A DNA stretch of 64,000 nt from Owenia fusiformis (Eukaryota > Annelida > Polychaeta > Sabellida > Oweniidae). The position numbers and the translations under genes are program-made. The notes under the pieces are model-generated. The model searched no databases, was not told the origin of the DNA, and saw nothing but the letters and a program-made list of their open reading frames with translations. Position 1 is the first letter of the stretch. The number at the start of each line of letters is the position of its first letter. Below, one piece after another: positions 37,411 through 50,386 of the stretch. The stretch covers positions 21,189,754 through 21,253,753 of the forward strand of contig CAIIXF020000011.1 in assembly GCA_903813345.2 (NCBI GenBank). Reading direction: 5' to 3'.

Positions 37411-40400
37411 ATGGCGACGTCCCCTATGGAATTTCTGGAGGCAGGAGAGGCAGATCCGGTGAGCAATTATTTCAAGGTTTTTATTTCTGAAAAAGGGGAG
37501 TTGGAACTCCAATGAAAGTACATCCCGGGAAATGCATCCAGATCCAATCATTGTACTCTGTGTAGGTTGTTATGTGCGTTGATTAAATATTCTTTACTCA
37601 AAGTTTGTGTACTTATAAGTATACATGTATTTCATGATATACCCATAAGGTCGTTTCTTTATAAACTCAGGATATTGTAACCTACAGTTCAACGTCGTAA
37701 AACTCAATACAGTTCAACATTGGAGGACAGAGAGGCATTTAGTGTCCAACAATTACCTACATGGACAACATTGCCTCCCTGTACTCTATATGGAAAAATA
37801 TGTTCATATTTTACATGCAACTGACTTCTATCTAGCAACTCTACGTATGACGAATTCTTGTTTTTAGTTCATGTTTCGATACAAATCGGCTCAATATTAC
37901 AACTACTGTAATTTGTGGACATCACAGACTTTTTAATTCCCTTTATGCTACATCGATTCCTTTTATTAGCTGCTTGCTGCTAGAATGATACGAGACCCAA
38001 CAGCTATGACTTCAATGCCCGTTGCTGTGACACAAGCTATCAACACACCAAAGCCACATCAATCAACTGCGGGAACATCTGGGGGACCAGTAAGTCCAAG
38101 CTGGAGACAGGGCTATGAACAGAGAAGAAGGGTGGAGAACTTTAGGGCTCAGCAGTATAATACTTTCCTGGACATTCGGGTAAGATAGTACATTCAGAGA
38201 CATCTATATTTTTAAATGTCTCTTGCACATGACGTGTAGGCCCAATTTAAGCTTATGCAATACTTATATTGATTTTATCAAGTTTCTTCAAATTTAAGAT
38301 TTGGAGAAAGTGTTCATATCGAGAAGTGTTCAGATTATAGAGGTATTCAAATATTCATGTTTAATTGTCCTTGATAATGTTATATGTTTCTTTATAATTT
38401 GCTATTTATTTCAGTCCTCAGATGTTGCAGATGTCCCACCTGTAGATAACCCAACCACTATTGCCCTGAATGTCTGTAAAAAGATGGTACTCAGGCCCTA
38501 TCTCAGACTACTTAGAGGGGTGAGTGGTTGTGCAGTCATTCGAACCTCAAAATTATCATTAAAGGCCCCATGCAATGTTTGAAAATAATTAAATTTATCA
38601 TTCAAGGAAAAATTAGATGCTGAAAGATCAAGTAAATTTTAAATCAAATATCACTTTTTATGAATTGAATGTTTCATGGTTTGGACATTCATATGATGAT
38701 AATCATATCCACAAATAGTCTTCACATGATATTCGATCACCAGTGCATGTATAAACTGACAAGCACAAGAATAGATTTTATATATTGTTTCGAATTTAAA
38801 ATAATGTTATATTTAATGTAATTATTTCAGATTGGCTGGTATCCATTATTCACTGACCCAGAGAAACCATGGCAACAATGTGTCAACATTGGGTGGGTGG
38901 TAATAGTAGTGGCCCTCATATTCCTGGGATATATCATACAATTTGCTGGCTGCTTTAGACGTGACAGGGCAATCGCATCAAATGTAAGAAAGCCTATATA
39001 TTTCTAATACATCACATGTATACACATGCATTCTCAAAATTTTGTATGGAAAAATCCATCATTCCTTTTCTCTTGAATGCAGTAAAATGTGCCATTAAAA
39101 TCAATGCCTTTGTGGGAATAGTATTGCTTATTTGAAAATAAATCTTAGTTTCTAAGCCATCATAGTTGAATTGATTCCTCACTTCATTGAATGTTTTGAC
39201 ACCTACGATCACACATCCACTAAACCAACTAACTTATCCAACTTACTCACATAGTACATGTACATTTTAACCCATTGATTTCTCAATAACATGATACAAA
39301 TCTATCTAAAATGTATATTGGTAACCCTACTATGTGCATATTATTGTTTGTTTACAGTCATTTGCCATGGTGAACCTGTCAGGTCCGAACGCGACGTACA
39401 ACGGCACAGTTTCTCCCATTCCACTTCCTGTGGAGATCAGTTGTACAAAGTACTTGATCTCCCAGTATATCATACCAGACCTCCTACACTCTATAGCTTA
39501 CTTCTACTGTCTATATTACATGAGGATATCAGATACTGAGCAGCTGGTGACCCTTATGGAGAGGGTAAGATATAGATATTATCCTATTATTATGACTCGG
39601 CTGGCGGGGTGTTCATTTACTGTATGTCAGTCTTGACTGGATCCCCAGCAGACTTGGGATATCTTTTCAATCTTTAGTATGGCCATCTTTGTTCACACAG
39701 CTCCCATCGGTCGCATTGAAGACCGAGCGCGCGAAGATGTAGTATGGTAATGGACCTAAAATTTTGGATCTGGCACATGAGAAATTGGTATGGCTTACCA
39801 ACATCAATTTATTCATTCTCAGGAATTTTCATTACTGTTGTTGTCCATTACTCCTCCAGAATGAGGTACAACTTAGAATTGAAAGCAACACAATCAACAG
39901 GTATCGTTATCAGGGGTGGGGGCAAGAAAGTAGCTTTGCAAATAGAATTAATAATCCTACATTGTACGTTTGAGATGTTACATTAGTGAAACTAGTTGAC
40001 TATTTCAGGTGTTCCTCCAGTCCACAGAAACCCATACAGGATATCTCTCTCAGAAGAACCTAATACAGAGATTAAGGTTTGTACATTTTTCATCACCAGA
40101 AGTGGTGGCATATTGTTATCGTCTCCAACTTTTTGTGGCTGGTGTTTGGTGGATGGGGTTCAGCATTTGGTGTTCGGATTTTGTTTGTAACATGGGGTTC
40201 GGGGATCAGCATCTGTAACAAATGGGAGGTAGTGACATGTTGCATTTTGTTATATAATTTTACCTCAAGATGCTTTATATTCTGGCATTGTACAGTAAAA
40301 CCTGTATACATAATTGAACACCTCTCAATTTGAACACTTTTTCTGCCCCACTTTTTTAATTTGGCATAAACTTCCATGTTAAAACAAACTCAAAATTGTG

Positions 40401-43400
40401 AACACCTGTCATTCTGATCACTTTTGACTAGTCCTAGTGGCATTCAGATTAGACATGTTTTACTGTATGTTTGTTTGTTTATTTGTTTGTTTGTTGTTTT
40501 TTGATGAGGCCTATGTTAGCCATAATAAAGTAGTCAGATCAACATGGGTGTCTGAAGAAGGAAAAACCTCTGTAGCAATAACAAAACATTCAAGTTTGAC
40601 TTTGATTTATCGTTTGGTTTAACATTTTATTGTTTTGTATTTCAGGTTGATATTATGGACAGGATTTATGTGGGTTGTATTCTCTCTTGTGGTTGTAGTG
40701 CTGCAGATATTAGCTCAGTTTGACGAGATTGACTTTACTTGGCTATATCCAAGGTAAGCAGCAATCAGAACATAGGTATTAAGGGACACACTATGCACCT
40801 GTCTGAGCAAAATGTTAATTGGTTAACAGAATTCTCTAGATTACAATATAGATCAAAATGACTTGTCATTGTGTTCTATTCTAAAATTTTTACAAACTGA
40901 TTAGTTAGTTCTTCGTATATCACGATGGTCAATCATCATCTATATAGATATGTATTCCATACCTGATGAGGTTTCAGGGACATATCAACCGGGAATATAT
41001 TCCATATTCGGGCAAATATTTTTCGTATGTCCCGCTCCAACGGAGCTCCGGGACATGTAAATCGTATGTCCCGCTCAAAAAAATGTTAGAAATTAAAAAA
41101 AAAAAAATTCGGAAAAAAATGTTGAAAATAAAAATCTGAAAAAATAGTGGAAAAAAATTATGTAAAAAATTTTGAAAAAAAATTCTGAAAAGAAAGGACG
41201 GGTGTCGTTAAGAGCCCTTTTTAGCCCCAAAAGATATCTGATAATAATGCATATAATATTGAAGAAAAATCATTTGTGCTTTATAAAAATACAATTTCAG
41301 CGAATTTTGACCTTTGATGTTCACACAACAGTCATTTAAAGATCATATACCATTTTTGGTGTTTTTACAAAAAAATCTTTATTTATTGTTGTCTAAGTCA
41401 ATAATATGTAAATATTAACCAATTTAAATATATTAAAATGTAATATATGAAATACTGAAGAAAAGATACAATTAAAATTATTTTCATGGAAAGCACATAG
41501 GGCAATATTGACAAAATGCAAATGCTATTTTGGTAGGTTCTGGGCTAGCAATGGGTACATTTCAACTGTGACTGTAATGGATTACTATTGACTTTTATCA
41601 ACATCACAGGGCAATATTTAAGCAACTTAAATACAAGGAATATCAAAGATTTCCTCTCATTTCTAAAACAAGGAACAAAAGCATGAATTCAAGGAAAATA
41701 AACGATGGCCTGTGTCAATTATATAACATATGAGAAAGTTGTGGCACAGTAAAGGATATGTATAGGATATCATATGATTTTAAATGATTTTATCTTTATC
41801 TCCGAGTTGATATCAATATATTGCCAAGTTAGCATAGCGAATTAGCGCAGATATTGATATCAATGAGTTGGATTAACACAATCTCACGAAAATGCATAGG
41901 ATGTTCTATTTTTCCCATAGTTCACCTCTAAAACTAAACAAAGCATATCAAAACATCATCCATTCATTTATTCATCCCCGTGATGTCATGAAATCACTAT
42001 GTAACAAAACACATCATATTGGTGTTGTTTTCAAATCCCTGCCAAAATGTGATATCTGTGAAATATTTTCCGTATTCCACAGATATCACTTTTTCCACGC
42101 ATTTGCAAAATATCATAAATATGTTTTTATGTTACCTAACAGAGCGGAACAGAGTTCAACTATGGGATAAAGAATAGAAAATAGGTACATAATTGAATTA
42201 CCACTCCAAAAATATTAAATATGAGGGTTTAAAGAAAGAATATTGAATATGAGATTCAAAAAGACAAGTGGCCTCATGTCTCACGTTACCCAAACCCCAG
42301 ATCCTTGATGTCATATATACTTGTATACTGTATATCAATGTTATTTACTGGGAGGATTGAATATGGAGTGTTTAGCAATGGTCAATACGATATTTCCAGA
42401 TAGATATTTTTCCCTAGAAGCGGAACCCAAACTCAGTCATGACATAGAAGCTAACTTTTGCAATTAATAGAAACTTGTTTTTTATTATATTTTTGTGTTC
42501 TATATTTGAGATGAAATAATATGAGATTCATTTCTACAAGAGGATGGAACGAATGTGAACTTGTATATTGAACTATACTCCTTTTCTGATTAAAAAGAAC
42601 AACATTTTATCCAAGCCAATTAAGAAAACCAAGGCCAATGAGTGTAATTTATGCCCAGTTAAACTAACACAATAACAACTTTTTGTCTGGACTCACTTAT
42701 TATGTAAGAATGAATAGTATTACTGTTTACTGCATTAAATGTCAAGTATACTATCTGTATTTAATTTCAAATGCCTATCTCACTTATCGAAGGTATACAA
42801 GAAATGTTATTTTGAAACAAATTCAGCACAACCAAAACCATGTCCACATAATATGACAAATCCAAGATGGCTGCCATGATTTTAGATCCATGCACATGTG
42901 AAGAAGTTAGAAATACACATGGTCCACAAGTTCCATCCCCAATAAAATGGGAAGTTTAAGGTTTTCACACATACTAACTCTATTCCTATATACTTTATAT
43001 TTGTGGTAAGGCTTGTGATCTAGGTAAACTTAGCATGTTCATGTACCTCCTATCTTCTGAAGCTAAAAACAGAAATAGTGACTTCAATTGAGAAAAATGA
43101 ATCTTATGGGCTCCATATACATTTTGAGTGGCTGTCCGGCTTAAGTTAGATACTACTGATAATCTGAGATTGAAAATTATGTCAAGTTTAGTCCTCAGCC
43201 TCTCATAACCGATAACTTCGAGGTAATTGTGTTGTTACTGCAAAAACCTCTATTTCTTCATCACAAATCTACCATCTTTTGCATCTGTCAAAACCCCTCA
43301 TTTCATGTTAATTTTCAGACTTTTGCTTGTGCCATCATTAAATATATATATTCAACTTGTTATTCAGAATATTTGAAGAACTTTTCATGAGGTTTTTTAT

Positions 43401-45913
43401 TTTCCCACTTTTGAAAAAATGACTAAGTCCGAGAATGGCCTCTTAATGGCATGTCCCCTTTGGAAAAAAATGTGAAAAAAACTTAGGAATTTTTTTTTCA
43501 TTTTTGAAAAAATTGAAAACAAATTTGGAAAAAAAATGATAACATATTTTGCAAGTAAACACACCAGAGCACATGGGATACATGCTTATTATTTCAAACC
43601 TCATCAGGTATGGAATACAACAGTTATGCACGGTCAGTTTGGATACAGGAAATATCCCTTGGGATATACAATATATCTTCCCTTGGTCCCTTCGGTCCCT
43701 CGGGAAGATATATTGTATATCCCTCGGGATATTCCCTGTATCCATAACCTCCCAGTGCATAACCCCTTTATACTGTATCACCATGGCTACCTATTTTTCA
43801 CATGGGTACCTGCTATTGTTTTACATTTCAGAGACTTGACGGGTAAAATATTCCTCTACATATTCATGGTAATGGGACTCCTTGTGCTGGACATTGTTTA
43901 TGTTGCCGTGGTTACCAACTATTCTGTTCAATGCGCTCTAATCATATTCTATATAAGAGGACTCAAGGTGAAGGTCATGGAGAAAATTATTGATCTGCAG
44001 CAGTCAATAAAGGTAAAAAGCATTTATGGAAATTGGAGGTGCAAGTAGCCCTATAATAAGGTGGGGATTTTTTCAAGCACCTTGGTATTTTCAGGAAAAA
44101 AGCTTAGATCAAAATCTGTTGATGGTTTTAATTGAAAGTTGTTACAGATTTTATTCTGATATTTTTATCACCATTCGGTAGTTTCACGTTTTACTGTTTG
44201 TTATTTATCACATTTCAGTGTATCCAAGAGACAGAACATCATTTAAAGAAACTCAATGACAGCAACGCAACAGCAGTTTCCATAGTAACCTTCAATTTCC
44301 TCACCATGGTAGTTCTAGGTATGAAATAGACTGCTATATCATAAAAAATCCAAAAGCAATATTTAAAATAAATTAATGAAAATGTAATTTGAAAATCCAG
44401 TTTATTAAATCATAATCAAATTCAACAAAGATTTTTCTCTGGCTAAGAAGTGCACAAAATTGTAATACAGTGATATTGTTACTCATGCTCTCAAGACCAG
44501 CATTAAAAAATGAAAAAAGGACCAGTTGCTTTTCTTATATTCCAAATATTACATAAAAATGCCAGTGTGTAAGGATTCGGAGATTGGTTTTCAGCTGTTG
44601 GTGTTTGGTATTTGGCATTCGGCATCTGTAACAAATGGTGGGTGATAACATTTTGCTTGCCAATGCCTTGTTATTGAATGTTCTTGTGATATTTTAGGTG
44701 CAGATGCTTTTCTGGACAAAGATCACAATGGGTTTACTCCATTGATGTATCTCACCACAGGTCTCAATCTCTTCACCTGGTTCTGGATTATGTCAATTCC
44801 TTTATTACAGGTGAGTGTCATTGTCAGGTGGGAGTCAGATGTACAGTGTATTTTATTTGTCATGTTTTCACTGAGCTACCAGTATCAAGGGTCAGGTTGT
44901 GGGAAGTTTAATGTGAATATATTTGTGTTGTACATGAATAGGAACAATGTTAATTTTTGAAAGGTAGATACATAGATACCTTGTTCTATATTTTTGGTCA
45001 TTAATAGATATGCTGCCTGCAAACCTCATGAACTTATTGACCACACAAATACTTCCTTAGATGCAACTGATATAGATTATAACTAACTTTTTATTATTTC
45101 AAGGCTGTGCTGGTCACTGCTGCATGCAATTCCCTTCGCAAACTTGGTCATGAGGTTAGAGCAAGACCTTTTGTCTACCAGGACTCTGATCGTGATGAAC
45201 TGGATTCATTCTTGATGTATACTTCTACATTGAACATGAGGGTATGTTAAGCAAAAGTTTATCACTAAAATATTTGATTTGGGATAAAATTTACTAAACA
45301 GTTTAAAGGCTCAACATTATTTTGATAATCAAACAATGCATTAACTTGCAAAATGTCACCACCTGCCTATGATACAGATGCCGAATGCCAAATGCTGAAT
45401 ACCATCCACAAAAAAAGTTGGAGACTATAACAATATGTCACCACCTTTTTAATTCCAAATTTTCTGTAGAGAGTATCTGTTTTATGTCACAAGCATAGCA
45501 GTTAGGAGATATCATATATGGTTACTGTTTTTGTGGTTGACATTTGAAGTCAGTATTGGTGGTCAGCATTATACATCTGTTACAAATTGTTGCACTTTTT
45601 GCAACATTTTCAAAAGACTTACCAGTTGGGGACATTTTTAACAGAAACTGACCAATAATAAATACATAGAAATAGTATTTAGATAAAGAAATGGCCATTT
45701 ATCCCCCCCTCCCACATTCATTCTACTACACATTTTCAATGTAAAATTAAACCAAACTCTCTCATGATATTAATTTGAACTTTTTTCTTGCAGGCAAAAA
45801 TCTTCAAGATTCCAATGAGATCCAGTTACATCTGTGGTCTGGTGGTGTTGGTCTGCTTTGTCATACTGGTGCTCTTTCAGCTCGGAGTCATTTCCATATG
45901 GCTTGTAAAATAA
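37411..45913 (+). CDS. seven-transmembrane gustatory-receptor-like (GRL) protein
   Basis: Twelve coding exons: 37411-37458, 37970-38179, 38415-38519, 38831-38983, 39358-39564, 40009-40076, 40646-40753, 43832-44012, 44219-44318, 44698-44810, 45104-45241, 45794-45913; 516 residues. All have GT-AG ends and matching phases. A ~125-residue soluble N-terminus precedes seven hydrophobic segments: GWVVIVVALIFLGYIIQF, IIPDLLHSIAYFYCLYY, GFMWVVFSLVVVVLQILA, IFLYIFMVMGLLVLDIVY, VSIVTFNFLTMVVL, LNLFTWFWIMSIPLLQ and YICGLVVLVCFVILVLFQLG. The long N-terminus, seven spans, very short tail, run of phase-0 introns near the C-terminus and a last span ending FQL are what GRL proteins, the non-insect relatives of insect gustatory receptors, show. 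Those act as ligand-gated channels in insects; here function and ligand are unknown. Another 7-TM family of this superfamily remains possible. The start fits the ATGG context. Confidence 0.8.
40092..40252 (+). repeat. dispersed GGTGACAT-family repeat, copy 2
   Basis: Starts caccagaagtggtggcatat and includes cagcatctgtaacaaatggg and agtgacatgttgcattttg. Lies in intron 6 of the GRL-like gene. Confidence 0.7.
40293..40465. mobile_element. Tigger-like MITE, best copy
   Basis: It begins CAGTAAAACCTGTATACA and ends AGACATGTTTTACTG, flanked by TA on both sides. Its 173 bp carry the internal text cacctctcaatttgaacact and actagtcctagtggcattc. It serves as reference for the other copies in the window. 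Confidence 0.8.
40951..43619. repeat. 24-bp perfect inverted repeat bounding a 2.7-kb intronic block
   Basis: The outer strings at 40951-40974 (tgtattccatacctgatgag plus gttt) and 43596-43619 are exact complements. Just inside each is an A- or T-rich stretch with gaaaaaa/ttttttc runs, and 40975-41085 holds smaller palindromes around atgtcccg. There is no convincing transposase. It may be one element or two related palindromes. Confidence 0.55.
43625..43760. repeat. palindrome with cggtccctcggg apex
   Basis: The arms gttatgcacggtcag...ggatacagg and ...cctgtatccataacctcccagtgcataac contain gggatatacaatatatcttccc and its complement. Its plan matches the palindrome at 29170-29365. Confidence 0.7.
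44585..44680 (+). repeat. dispersed GGTGACAT-family repeat, copy 3
   Basis: Contains gtgtttggtatttggcattcg, gcatctgtaacaaatggtgg and caatgccttgttatt. Lies in intron 9 of the GRL-like gene, ending just before the acceptor of exon 10. Confidence 0.65.
45340..45446 (-). repeat. dispersed GGTGACAT-family repeat, copy 4 (reverse)
   Basis: Reads gatacagatgccgaatgcca, then agttggagactataacaata and tgtcaccacct: the complement of the other copies. Lies in the last intron of the GRL-like gene. Confidence 0.7.
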
Positions 45914-46892
45914 CTTTATATCATAAGCAGTATTTTTGACTTTAATGCAGCTAGAGAAACTCAGACTGCATATTACTTTGCATTTCTGTCGATTTGTCAT
46001 AAGTGTCAATATATTAGTTGACATTCCAAATACTGTATATAGGCGCAACTCGCGGCAACTGTCTTTCATCAAAACTTAGCTCAGTGCTTTGATGCATGTC
46101 TCGGGAATGTTCAACACAATTTACTTATGATTGAGGTTGTACAGTGAGTGCAGTAGAAGAATGCAGTATTCCTGATGTTTGTAGAAGCTTCAGAACTTCA
46201 AAAGTAATGCTTTTTATTTCATCGGTTTTGTTATTTCATATTTAAGAAGTACTATACTACATTAGTATATGTAGGCCTATAGTAAAGGATGTGTTGTTGC
46301 CTCGTACTTTTAAGATTTTTCTCAATTATTTTGTTTATCATATATCAATTGTATATCACTCAAATTTATAGCCACCAGTATTGTACAAATGTCGGGAATA
46401 TCCCCAAATTAACACAGTTAAATGGATCAGAGGGGGCAGAGATAAAAAGGATTGTGAGAGAAATGTTGGCATAAAGTAACATTTTTCACACTTTATCCCT
46501 TATAATTCATTTAACTGTATTATACACTTAGGTTACTCATTGAGGGTGTATTTGGCTCAAAGGTCAGTGATGTACATCTTTCCACCAAGGGCTGGTTCTG
46601 TTTTAACAATGTTTGAACCATGGTCAGCACAGCAATGCATACTGTACATAAACTATACACATAGATTGTCCAATTTTGTATTATCTTACTAATTATATAC
46701 AGTTACAACTTACTACGCATTTTGCATATATGAGGAGATATTTCTGATCTTGGGGACCTTGTAGGGGTTCAGCTGCTTTTAAGAATTGACCAAATAAAAA
46801 TTGGAAGTCAATAACTTTTACTAAGGGAAAACAAATGAAAAATTATTTTCCTAAAATTTCTATATAACTTTGTGCCCTTTTATAATTTTATT

Positions 46893-47003
46893 AGGCCTAA
46901 TGTAGCTTTGACTAAGTCTGTATTTTATTTTACTTATCTTGATGTTCACTAAGTAAAAGTATAAAATAAATGAAAAACAGACTTAGGCAAGGCTAGACCT
47001 CAT
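46893..47003. mobile_element. ~110-bp hairpin MITE
   Basis: The arms aggcctaatgtagctttgac/taagtctg and cagacttaggcaaggctagacct pair, with attttattttac against aaaataaatg inside. No target duplication is clear. Confidence 0.55.
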
Positions 47004-47429
47004 GATTAGATATACCTACTTTGGTAGTTGCTTGCAGTACAGATTTAAAGGAGTACTTATCCCGATATTGTATATTACACTGTGATTTATATTTTATTTA
47101 TATATACATTTCATGATAATTATATAATGCTTTCCTAATGGCCAAATTATGCTTCATCTTTATGTTTTTTGTAATCACCAAGATAGTCTGTTTTTAGCTT
47201 TAACTTTTGTAATAATTTGAATTATCATATTTATGTTTACTTGAATTTTCTATTGTGGATCAAGATTAGGTAGAGCTAGATTCATTTGAAATTTATACAA
47301 TTAATGGCTATAGAGTGTTTAATAGTTTTCCCATTTTTAGCAATATTTGTTACCAAGGCAGTGAATGATCAGACTTAAAATATTTCTAATATTTGTAACA
47401 TTTGAAGTTCTAGCTTGATTTTTATGTAA

Positions 47430-47568
47430 CCACCAGAAGTGGTGACATCTTGTCACCTACTTTTTGTGGGCAGTGTTTTGCAGTCAGTGTATGATGGTTG
47501 CTGTTTGGTGTCTGTAACAAATGGCAGGTTATGACATTTTGCAAGTTAATGTTTTGTTACTCATACAT
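47430..47568 (+). repeat. dispersed GGTGACAT-family repeat, copy 5
   Basis: Starts caccagaagtggtgacatct and includes actttttgtgggcagtgtt, gtctgtaacaaatggcaggt and ttaatgttttgtta. Confidence 0.7.
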
Positions 47569-47816
47569 TGATAACCCACTGATATGTTGTAGAAACTTTC
47601 TGATTTTTTGATAATATTATTTAAGACAATATTGGTTACCTTAGAGATGAATAAAGGGACTTAGATAAGTGTTTACTCTCAAATACATGTACTGCAACCA
47701 AGTGGTGACATTTTGTCATGTAAATGTCTTTTATGTTTTGACTGTTTAAGCTCCAAATGCATAATAAGTATTTATACATTGTAGTATGAGAATTTCTCAA
47801 ATGATAGTGGTGCAGT

Positions 47817-48005
47817 CAGGCCTGTAGCCAGGGGGGGGTTCGGGCGAACCCCCCCCTGGCCAAAATTTCTTTCAAAATCATGCAGTTTTTCACCATTCTG
47901 ACTATTTTTTGAGTGATTTTTGGCCAAATTTGCCAAAGTGAACCCCCCCTAGATTTTTTTGGAAAAGTAAACCCCCCCCCTTGGAAAATTCTGGCTACGG
48001 GCCTG
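47817..48005. mobile_element. 189-bp MITE with CAGGCCYGTAGCCAG ends
   Basis: It begins CAGGCCTGTAGCCAGGGGG and ends CTGGCTACGGGCCTG, with GCAGT on both sides (47812-47816 and 48006-48010). It contains several runs of C and G. Fragments lie at about 1789 and 12749. The ends are hAT-like; the duplication appears to be 5 bp. Confidence 0.8.
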
Positions 48006-48101
48006 GCAGTAGTTGGTTTGTAGTACCATATTACTTAGAAGTCTGTTAGCTGAGCTTCTGTTACATTTATTTCACATATGTGTATGGTATAGCTTATTAT
48101 G

Positions 48102-48218
48102 TCACCACTAAGAAGTGGTGACATATTATTATGGTCTTCCTTTTTCTGTGAAGGAGGTTGGTGATCAGTCTCTGTAACAAATGGTGGTGACATTTTGCAT
48201 GTTAATGCCTTGTTTATT
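48102..48218 (+). repeat. dispersed GGTGACAT-family repeat, copy 6
   Basis: Contains aagaagtggtgacatattatt, ctctgtaacaaatggtggtg and cattttgcatgttaatgcc. Confidence 0.7.
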
Positions 48219-50386
48219 TTATCATCATTCCAGCCATCAAAACTTTGTTTATTACGTAAGAATGTTATATTATACTGCCAAACCAAAACAATGCCATGGA
48301 AATAAATTTTAAAAATACAAAAATGTTATTCATGTATTTTGTATAATTTTTGCTTTTATGCACTCTTTATAAGATGCTTTAACCTACCTGTATACTCTTG
48401 AAATTACAAATGTAATTAAACATTACATTGTGACAACAGTTTACTAAAGCCTGCATGTGTTCAATGTTGGTCTCTACGACAACTGTGTTAATAAGGAACA
48501 TCCTGATTCCTGCGATTTAAATTAACGGTGTTAATTAAACAATATATCTGTACCAGTCCATTTATATCGTATGCCAGACAACTTTGGATCTTTACAGGTT
48601 TTATATTATCATGTCTTGTCTAAAATTGCTTCTTTCATTTATATTCAGAGAAATTCATTGTTCCATTCATTACTGCGATGTTATCATTTTCCTGTTATAC
48701 TAACGATTGAATGATTTATATACACCCTCTATTCCCCACTGGATAGTATGTTGTATAATGTATATGTATATAAAAGCTAAACTAATGATAGATACTCAGT
48801 ACTGTAAGTGTGAGACTTACATATTTATTATAATGTATTTTTCAGTGAGATTTTCACTGGATTAATACCCCCTTCTCCCTTGCAGAAAAGAAATAGGATA
48901 TTCTGGATCTGGAAGCCCTGTGAAAAATTATAAATTTTTGTGGAGTTTGTAACATTCTTAGCAATGAATATTCATGAATCCATTGCTGTTACCATGGAAA
49001 ATGTGATGTCATAGTCAAAGAACAATAAACTTATGAATTCATGAATGCTTACAGAAATATACCCAAGATTAAGATCCCGAGCCCTATTGGCCTATTTGGA
49101 ATTTTGTAAAATAACACAAACATTGTATAATAATTCCTATTATCTAAGACTTATAGTCATAATTTATTTATAAAAGTGGAACACTTAAAATTGTGTACAA
49201 TTGGCTGCACGGGCATAATTTACATAATACTTTTGTAATACTTTAATTTTGTGTTTCTTTTAAAGATGCACAGACTACATTATACTTTCACAACCCCACT
49301 CTTATATATTTCTGAATGTAAAAAACAGTATCTTCCCCTTATCTTCTTATAGCAATATCAAGGAGGGAGGGGGGGGGGGTAATAGTATAATGCAGCTTGT
49401 GTCAATAATAATACTATCAAATATTATACAATACTGACATGATTATACAAAACTAAGTTACTAAGTATGTATCTCTTTGATCAATTTCTTGAAGTAATTA
49501 CTTAGACCAGAACTTCCCTAGATATAAAATTCTGTATAATGTAAAAAATTCCATGAGTGAAACTCTTTTTGATATTTTCATGTGGACATAATCTTACCCC
49601 ATAAGGTATAAATAAAAAGTCGTCATTTTATAATTTTGGAAGCAAAAAGTAATAATTCATCGTTGTTGAATTAAATTACTATTTACTACAATGTCATTTC
49701 ATAGTTGTACAGCCTAAACATTGATCACCTAGGTTACAACAATGTTTTATATTCACAAAAATAATATTGCATACAAAATTCTTTCATTGTTTAACGAAGA
49801 CATTGCTGTATAATACTAATAGTAGTTTGGAATCTACTATACATGTATAATAATTCCCCCATGTATACAACAAATCATATGATCTTTGAGCATTGTTATG
49901 TCATGTTTGGCTATATAATTCATTGTTGAGTCTGCAAGTGATTGACTGTATTGGAATAATGTATTAATATCCTTTATGCCTTTGTGTAAGTCTTTTAAAG
50001 ACATATAACAATGAACAATAGACTTCTAAGTGGTTGCCCCACTTAATAGGATATCAATAACTCCAGCATGTAAGCAGTTTAAGAGCTGAAGAGTGGCAGT
50101 CTATGATGGTCATATGCTATTTTATTTTGCCACAGTCCTTGATAAAAGTGTCAAATGACATGAGTGCTTGAATTGATGTTGTTTTTGGATATCTAGTATA
50201 AATCATCCTTATCTAACATGTAATTTCTGAAACAATGTTAGCAAATATAGATTTTTGAAAATTGATTGTTCATTGACTTTATATGCTTATTGCCACCACT
50301 AATTTTATTTCACATTAATTCATTCTGTTCTTAATTTTAAAACAATGGTCATGGCAAACTTTTATCAATGGGAAGATATTGTATCC

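Larger units (their letters stand above)
45914..50386. other. region between the convergent GRL-like and AK5-like genes
   Basis: No coding exon is supported. The 3' UTR of the GRL-like gene must start here; possible AATAAA signals lie near 46794 and further right, none decisive. For the minus-strand gene a poly(A) signal (TTTATT on the + strand) lies at 50304-50309. Several repeats are listed separately. Confidence 0.55.

Noticed and set aside
43536-44048. A 170-codon open frame over GRL exon 8
   Set aside because: Only 43832-44012 is coding; the upstream part is palindromic repeat that happens to stay open into the exon.
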